From NCBI GenBank assembly GCA_038205115.1, contig JBBRCE010000044.1:1-41660 (forward strand): DNA of 41,660 nt. The letters run 5' to 3'. The translations under genes and the position numbers were made by a program. This stretch comes from JBBRCE01 sp038205115. GTDB taxonomy: Bacteria > Planctomycetota > Planctomycetia > Pirellulales > JBBRCE01. Below the pieces are notes generated by a model. The model saw only the letters and a program-made list of their open reading frames with translations, did no database searches and had not been told where the DNA came from. How positions within the stretch are numbered: the stretch's first letter is position 1; every line of letters starts with the position of its first letter. Shown here piece after piece: positions 36,864 through 41,660 of the stretch.

Positions 36864-37370
36864 GAGTTCTCCCTGGCCGTAAGTTGTCACAGTAAGCATG
36901 GCAGGCAGCGCCCAGCTTGTGGATTCTCCCGCCGCCAACGGATCCGCCTGGCACGATTTCGAATCCGGGCGCATCATCCGTGGCGATTAGTACCTTTGTA
37001 CGCCCGGTCGCTTGAACCGAATCTTGTCGATCTTGATGACCGACATCTAGCGCCCAAGCGGAGCAAGGTAGACTCCGATCAACATGACCGCCAGAAATAG
37101 CGATTTCAAACTAAGCTGAAGCCGCGGCCAATGTATCCAGTCTTTCATGGCGAACATCATGCCTCAAGCGTAAATCGACCGCTCAACGAAATCAATGTTC
37201 GCTCGTTGGACTCAAACGGTCTGTGTTGTGACTTGTTTTCGAAGCTTTGAATTCGGCTAAGGAACGACCGAAAAATAACTTCCGTTTTTCGTTCGGGTCG
37301 ACGCGCGCAATCACGAGCAGCGGGCGTCTCACTCAGAGGAAGTTATTTTTCGGTCGTTCCTAAGTCGTTC
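36864..37370. other. Non-coding stretch with hairpin element
   Basis: 507 bases between two leftward genes. No gene is supported. The only structure is the 24-bp inverted-repeat element at 37260-37361, ending 9 bases before the LRR-like gene's stop codon. A 10-base GTCGTTCCTA direct repeat follows the right arm. Confidence 0.6.
37260..37361. mobile_element. MITE-like element with perfect 24-bp terminal inverted repeats
   Basis: The 24 bases at 37260-37283 are the exact reverse complement of 37338-37361, with 54 bases between. The whole 102-base unit can fold into one long hairpin. It has no gene. The size and ends fit a miniature inverted-repeat element or a REP-like hairpin. It abuts the 3' end of the LRR-like gene, so it may also act as its transcription end. 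Confidence 0.7.
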
Positions 37371-38165
37371 CTAATGAGGGTCTAATAGCAATGCGGGGTC
37401 GAGTGAAATGTTTGGGAGATAGAACGGAAGAATACTCGCAGTGGAGGTCAAATCCGTCAGCTTCCGGCGATCGCCATCCGCAACGATCAAATCTTCGAAT
37501 CGGAGTCGCTTGATGTTCTGAAGTTCGGCAATCTCGGCCGCCTGCTCCGACGTTAACGAAATACGATCGAGGCTTAGGCAACAAAGCTTGTGGCATTTTT
37601 TGAGCCATGCATAGGAACACGGTTCCTGCAAAACATTTCCTGCGGCACCTCGGATGTTCAGCACGTTTAGCTTGGGCAGGCCCATGATGGATCGCCGCAC
37701 GCCCAAGTCCAACAGCAAGGATTGCTCGACCCTCAAGACTTCCAAGTGTCGTAACTGTGATAAATGAAATGCAAATTGTTTGCAGGAACTTTGGCCGGGA
37801 TCCATACGAATCGATTGACAATCGAGCAATCGGATTGGGCTATAATCGCCTTGTACAACCGTGTCCAGAAACCATTCTGGGTAAGCGTCATGCGTTCCCT
37901 TCGATTCATGCTCGTAAACGAGTGGAATGAAGTATTCGTCATGCAATTGTTCCCATCGCAAAGAATCGGGCCGCGTCACGCAGCTATGAACTCGAAACCA
38001 ATCTTGCGCATGCGATTCAGCCGAAATCTCCGATTTCCAAACGCAAGGCCGCCAAATCGCGAAAGCGATAATAAAAATAAGAATAAATATTGAGCGTAAA
38101 GCGAATTGCGGTCTAAACGAACGCAATACCGCTGCCGCCAACGCAAAAGTGATACGCATTCGCAT
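37371..38165 (-). CDS. Membrane-anchored LRR-like protein, degenerate repeats
   Basis: 264 residues. The N-terminus has RPQFALRSIFILIFIIAFAI, a variant of the FSLR-plus-helix anchor used by the LRR protein at 40047-41096. The rest has leucine-rich pieces (LRHLEVLRVEQSLLLDLGV, LPKLNVLNIRG, LKKCHKLCCLSLDRISL) spaced like LRR units but irregular. Codon use is more AT-rich than its neighbours. Function unknown. Confidence 0.65.
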   Translation of the reverse strand: MRMRITFALAAAVLRSFRPQFALRSIFILIFIIAFAIWRPCVWKSEISAESHAQDWFRVHSCVTRPDSLRWEQLHDEYFIPLVYEHESKGTHDAYPEWFLDTVVQGDYSPIRLLDCQSIRMDPGQSSCKQFAFHLSQLRHLEVLRVEQSLLLDLGVRRSIMGLPKLNVLNIRGAAGNVLQEPCSYAWLKKCHKLCCLSLDRISLTSEQAAEIAELQNIKRLRFEDLIVADGDRRKLTDLTSTASILPFYLPNISLDPALLLDPH

Positions 38166-38340
38166 CGCAAAAGCTCCTTCCGTGTCGTTCGCTGTCCCAT
38201 CGCGACGTCGTCATGACCGTAGACCTGACATTCGCAACGGCGCATGCGGTTTGCCGGAGGCGAAAATGCGGTGTTCATTGCGCCTGGCGGCAGGCGGAGC
38301 AGTGGGCTGCGCCTGCCGCGGAGGCGGCAATTTCCAAACG

Positions 38341-39372
38341 CTATTTTTTCTTTTGCAAGTCGAGCATGGCGCGGCCCATGGCTTCGCCAACGTCCATGTA
38401 GGTTTCGGCGTTGTGGTCGTAGTGCGAGTTGCCGCTGCCACCGTGGCAGTAGGGATTGGAGTAGACGCAGGCCACGTTGCCTTTGAACTCGGGATACTTG
38501 CCGGCTTCGCCATCGACGGCGAGTTGGGCGTCGGTAACTTTTCCTTTGTTGCCGCCTTCGCCCTTTTTGGCTTCGCCCAGCGTGGCGAGGACGAACTTTG
38601 CGTTGGGGGCGTCGAAGTCCTTGCGCAACTGCTTGATAAAGTGGACGAGATTTTTCTCGTAGCGATCCGAGTCCGAGGCTTTGCCGCTGTCTTTTTCGCC
38701 TTGCCAGAAAAAGAAGCCTGCGACTTCGTACTTCTTGGCTCCGGGGTAGTATTTGTCGAGATCGCCGAGGATTTGCTTGGCGCCTTCAACGTCATCGTCG
38801 TACTGCTTGCCGGCATACCATTCGGTGGCGACCTTCTCGCCATTACCTTTGGGGTTGGTTGGCGTTCCGCGATAACCGGGAATCGTCTTGCCTTCGTACT
38901 CGTAAGGTTCGCTGCCCGGCGGCAGAAGATCCCAGCCGAGGCTGCGGTTGCCGATGCAACTTTTGAGAATCATGACCGGGGCTTCGATGGCGTTGCCAAG
39001 TTGATTACCAATGCCGAACTCTGGGCCGAGGGTTTTTCGGTTGGTGACGCTCATCCAGTCGTTGTGCTGAAGTTTGAGCGACATGATGAACACGTTGCGG
39101 ACATCCTTGCGGACGGCCCAAGCGCCGGCATCGTCGACCATGTACGAATACTTCTTCTTGTTTTTGACGGCGTCTTCGAGCGATGCCACCTTGCCGAGGC
39201 CCACCATGTTGGACTGGCCCAGCAAGACGTAAACCTGCACGGGCTTGGTCATGTCCGCCGGCTTGCCGTCGTGACGCGGCAGTTCCTTGGTTTCGTCGAC
39301 CGCCAGGGCGCTGAACGTACACGACACCAAGGCAGCCACTACGAATGCTGCTGTTGTAAACTTTCTCTGCAT
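38341..39372 (-). CDS. Secreted SASA-type carbohydrate esterase (sialate O-acetylesterase-like)
   Basis: 343 residues. A signal peptide (about 1-24, ending TFSALA) precedes the SASA/SGNH-hydrolase motifs: VLLGQSNMVG (nucleophile Ser), FFFWQGEKDSG (WQGE) and a C-terminal HYDHNAETYMDVGEAMG region with the catalytic Asp/His. Such enzymes remove acetyl groups from glycans; planctomycetes carry many. The true substrate is unknown. GGAG lies about 10 bases before ATG 39372. A single-gene unit. Confidence 0.88.
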   Translation of the reverse strand: MQRKFTTAAFVVAALVSCTFSALAVDETKELPRHDGKPADMTKPVQVYVLLGQSNMVGLGKVASLEDAVKNKKKYSYMVDDAGAWAVRKDVRNVFIMSLKLQHNDWMSVTNRKTLGPEFGIGNQLGNAIEAPVMILKSCIGNRSLGWDLLPPGSEPYEYEGKTIPGYRGTPTNPKGNGEKVATEWYAGKQYDDDVEGAKQILGDLDKYYPGAKKYEVAGFFFWQGEKDSGKASDSDRYEKNLVHFIKQLRKDFDAPNAKFVLATLGEAKKGEGGNKGKVTDAQLAVDGEAGKYPEFKGNVACVYSNPYCHGGSGNSHYDHNAETYMDVGEAMGRAMLDLQKKK

Positions 39373-39885
39373 GGGCCAAGCTCTCCGTCTTCAGAAAAAC
39401 AGGTGGGAATGATCTGGCTGCAAACGGGCGGGTGCGAGCATGGTTTTGGAGAATCGAAAAGAATCCGAAGGACGATGGCAGCCAACACATCGCTCCCCGC
39501 ATGCCTACGGAGATTATCACACGCGCGATTGCACTTCTCAAGGCGCAAGCGGGATGAAAGTCGCCTGGCGACGGGCCTTTCAAAGCAGCGCAGGTAGCGT
39601 ATCCAACCAGCAATTTGAACAGAGCGCGAAGTACGCCGCGGCGCAAAGCGTAACAGCAGCGTTTTTCAGGCGTTGAGCCGGGCAGTTACGCAGCCGGCGA
39701 GGACGCCCGCGCGAGCAATCCTGCCGTGGCGAAATCGATATTGTCAACGTCGCCGCAAAATGCCGGAGATCGCTGCCATTCTCTGGCCCGAGTCGCCCAC
39801 GATCAGACGGCCAATGCCGACCGGTGCGGGCCATGAAAAACGCCCGCCGCAAATTACTGAAATTCAATTCTTTGACAATTCGGTT
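39373..39885. other. Non-coding stretch upstream of the esterase gene
   Basis: 513 bases with no supported gene. A minus-strand frame at 39580-39867 is Arg/Ala/Cys-rich and has no ribosome site or family likeness. GTCGCCTGGCGAC near 39550 is a short palindrome. No promoter is clear. Confidence 0.55.
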
Positions 39886-40041
39886 TTATCGTAAGCCGCC
39901 GGGCTGGCAACCCGGCGGCTTGAGGGATATTGGAGCGCCGTAGTAGCAAAACGCACCGCTTTGGTTACAACGAATATCCGCGATCAGTAGCATGCGCAAG
40001 CTAAATTGGAACCAGCGGCGGCGCAGTTTGGCAGGAGGCAT
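39886..40041 (-). pseudogene. N-terminal fragment of a FSLR/LRR protein
   Basis: 51 residues. It begins MPPAKLRRRWFQFSLRMLLI, nearly the same anchor as the intact LRR gene next to it (RRRWFQFSLRTLLL), then loses likeness after about 20 residues and ends inside the REP-like hairpin. Start ATG 40041 is 5 bases past the stop of the intact LRR gene. It looks like the remains of a tandem LRR copy. Confidence 0.6.
39893..39921. repeat. REP-like hairpin, 11-bp stem
   Basis: Perfect GC-rich stem (39893-39903 with 39911-39921) with a 7-base loop and no T-run on either side. It resembles the dispersed hairpin elements (REP-type) seen in planctomycete genomes. It supplies the last codons of the broken LRR fragment. 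Confidence 0.7.
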
Positions 40042-40046
40042 GGTGG

Positions 40047-41096
40047 TCAAGGGGAATTTGCTCGCCCGACTCTGCAATTTGGCAATGCTGCCTGCAGTTC
40101 TAAAGTGTCCTGCTGATCGCATTCCGGCAAAAGAACGGCTTGCAGGTTCTGCAAGGGAAATAGGTATTTGAAATCGGCGGGCTTGATGTGTGTCCCACGT
40201 AGTTTGAGCCCGATCAGCTTTTTGGCGTTGGCCAATCGCTGGATGCCAACGCCGGTCAGATCGGTCTCGTCGAGGTCCAAATCGACGAGTTCCGGAAAGC
40301 GCTCGATATGCTCCAAGCCGGCATCGATATGTTGCAGTCCATGCAGACGGAGCGATGTCAATTTCGGCATGTCTGGCAATCGCGCCAGTTGCTCGCCCGT
40401 GATAGTTGTATCGGCGAAAGTCAGCGAATCGAGTTCTTTCAAGCAAGGTAGTTGCAGTAAGCCATTGATGGTGACTTGAGTACCGCTCAAGTCGAGAAGG
40501 CGAAGTCGGTGCAGTTCGTGCAGAGATTGCAAACCGGTGTCGCCGACGTGCGTGTTTTTAAGAAACAAGACTTCCAGCCGCGTCAAACCTTGCAAATACT
40601 TCATTCCGGCGTCGGAGATCTGCGTGTCGTCGAGGCGTAGTTCGCGGAGTTCTTTGAGCGCGGCGATCGATTCCATGCCTGCATCAGTCAGCGGATTGGT
40701 AGGATTTGCGCCGCCAGTGCCGTCATCCAAGTTCAAATAACGTAACGCTTTGAGGTGCGGAAAGTTCGGCAGGAACTTTTGGTAACTTTTGTCACTCGGT
40801 TCGATCTGGAGTTCCACAACAGTGGCAAAAAAATCGACACCGAATACTTGCCGCAACCACAGCGGCGTTGGCGATTCAATCGCCCCCTTCCAATACCCCT
40901 CGGGCGTCAATTCGTAATCGTATCGCGTCCAGGCAGGGTACGTGCGAAGTTCTTCCACGAGCACACGTTGCCGACGTGCGTGCTCGATCTTCCAGGCCAG
41001 CCAACCGCAGCCGCAGGCGATGACAGTCATCACGAGCAACAGCGTGCGCAGGCTGAATTGAAACCAACGGCGGCGAGGAGCAGAAGCAGAGTTCAT
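40047..41096 (-). CDS. Membrane-anchored leucine-rich-repeat protein
   Basis: 349 residues from ATG 41096. It starts RRRWFQFSLRTLLLVMTVIA with a membrane helix (about 17-35), then a linker and about eight LRR units of the type LRELRLDDTQISDAGMKYL, LRLLDLSGTQV and LVDLDLDETDLTGVGI. LRRs usually bind proteins; role unknown. The start codon overlaps the stop of the upstream LRR fragment as ATGA, suggesting coupled translation. The reading frame extends upstream to 41153 but the overlap and family-like start favour 41096. Confidence 0.85.
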   Translation of the reverse strand: MNSASAPRRRWFQFSLRTLLLVMTVIACGCGWLAWKIEHARRQRVLVEELRTYPAWTRYDYELTPEGYWKGAIESPTPLWLRQVFGVDFFATVVELQIEPSDKSYQKFLPNFPHLKALRYLNLDDGTGGANPTNPLTDAGMESIAALKELRELRLDDTQISDAGMKYLQGLTRLEVLFLKNTHVGDTGLQSLHELHRLRLLDLSGTQVTINGLLQLPCLKELDSLTFADTTITGEQLARLPDMPKLTSLRLHGLQHIDAGLEHIERFPELVDLDLDETDLTGVGIQRLANAKKLIGLKLRGTHIKPADFKYLFPLQNLQAVLLPECDQQDTLELQAALPNCRVGRANSP

Positions 41097-41362
41097 TTTG
41101 CAGGCTCGGTCGGCGGAGATATTCCGAAGCCAGAATTCAAGATGATCTGGCAATTCGGCAGCAGTATTTTAAGTGCGCTCACGCCTGCGGCAGTAACCTG
41201 AGTGCCTTCTAACCACAAGGTTTGTAGGTCCATCAAAAACCGCAGATTTGCAACGCCGGCGTCGCTGACCTGCGTTTCAGAAAGATACAACTTTCGTAAG
41301 TTCAAGTTGCCTAGAAAGATCAGGCCTGAGTCGCTGTAACCGTTCACGGCCATCCCTTTCAA
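41093..41362 (-). pseudogene. C-terminal LRR fragment, N-terminal part missing
   Basis: 89 residues of LRR sequence (LRKLYLSETQVSDAGVANL, LQTLWLEGTQVTAAGV, ending LPNCQI) with no signal, membrane anchor or proper start; the first available start is a TTG at 41362. Its frame stays open upstream into the neighbouring transposase-like sequence. The natural reading is the 3' end of a longer LRR gene cut off at about 41363. Confidence 0.65.
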
Positions 41363-41366
41363 GCTG

Positions 41367-41660
41367 TCATTTGTCCTGACCGGCCAGCAGGCGGGCGGTG
41401 CTGACGTGCGGTGAACTGCCGCTGCGCGGCGGCGGTTTGCGTTTTACGCCGCGAACGTGTTTGCGATAACGCCGCAAGTCTGTGTGTTGCGCCATGTTCA
41501 ACAGGATGGTCGCTAAGCGGGTCGGCGGCAGCGCGCCGAAACGAGAGTTCCACTCTTCCGCCGGCACAGCGATTTCCAGGCCCGACCAAGTGGCGGTGGT
41601 TTCGTTGGCCAAGTAGTACGTCGAGACTTGCGCGCTCACGTCGGCATCAACGTGCACCGC
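41367..41660 (-). CDS. C-terminal part of an IS4-type transposase (runs off window)
   Basis: Partial: about 97 residues at the right edge, continuing outside the window. The segment LATILLNMAQHTDLRRYRKH and the basic Pro-rich end (VSTARLLAGQDK) recall the C-termini of IS4-family transposases in planctomycetes. The call rests on one segment only. The stop codon is only 5 bases from the LRR fragment, and no terminal inverted repeat is seen, so the element's own end may be lost. Confidence 0.5.
   Translation of the reverse strand, partial: AVHVDADVSAQVSTYYLANETTATWSGLEIAVPAEEWNSRFGALPPTRLATILLNMAQHTDLRRYRKHVRGVKRKPPPRSGSSPHVSTARLLAGQDK

Noticed and set aside
38149..39597. Plus-strand frame of 482 codons across the esterase gene
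   Set aside because: Antisense of the SASA gene, whose catalytic motifs are on the minus strand.

Overview
The window looks like an ordinary stretch of chromosome from a Planctomycetota bacterium, most likely of the Pirellulales. The evidence is the gene set: a TIGR03000-domain secreted protein, a BBP7-type outer-membrane barrel, HTTM membrane proteins, membrane-anchored LRR proteins that begin with a RRRWFQFSLR-type motif, an EF-G of the planctomycete/spirochaete/mitochondrial type, and a planctomycete-specific Ala/Lys/Pro-rich protein. The DNA is GC-rich, with many non-ATG starts and many single-gene units.

Layout, left to right. 1-2930: a leftward unit (membrane protein, HTTM protein, CAT-fold acyltransferase-like protein) dotted with copies of a CCCTG pentanucleotide repeat. 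3100-4235: the TIGR03000 protein with its terminator. 4466-8232: rightward rodA, a NYN-OST/HTH RNA-binding protein and a secreted protein of unknown function. 8287-11801: a small membrane protein, rpiB, an orphan ABC ATPase, a truncated secreted fragment and a DUF808 protein. 11806-15860: a leftward SNF2 helicase and SWIM zinc-finger pair. 15983-19053: the BBP7 outer-membrane protein and an orphan ParA. 19400-21883: fusA behind a structured leader that contains an intrinsic-terminator hairpin. 22084-26323: dsbD, the Ala/Lys/Pro-rich protein and a Coa1-like protein. 26655-28404: FUSC-like membrane protein and nadA (leftward). 28711-36863: BFN nuclease-like protein, PfkB kinase, a HemD-HemE fusion, tmk, NfeD-like protein, UxaC-like protein, bioF and a zinc-ribbon protein. 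37260-41660: an accessory end with a hairpin element, LRR proteins (whole and broken), a SASA-type esterase and the end of a probable transposase.

Most genes are housekeeping: haem (hemD-hemE), NAD (nadA), biotin (bioF), dTTP (tmk), wall elongation (rodA), translation (fusA) and envelope disulfide chemistry (dsbD, beside a Cys-rich barrel protein). I see no tRNA, rRNA, CRISPR, prophage or defence island. The most interesting items are the fusA leader (candidate cis-regulatory RNA attenuator), the HemD-HemE fusion, the repeat that has entered coding sequence in the HTTM operon, and the decaying LRR cluster at the right end. I find no clear new multi-gene system, and function calls rest on motif recognition without database searches.
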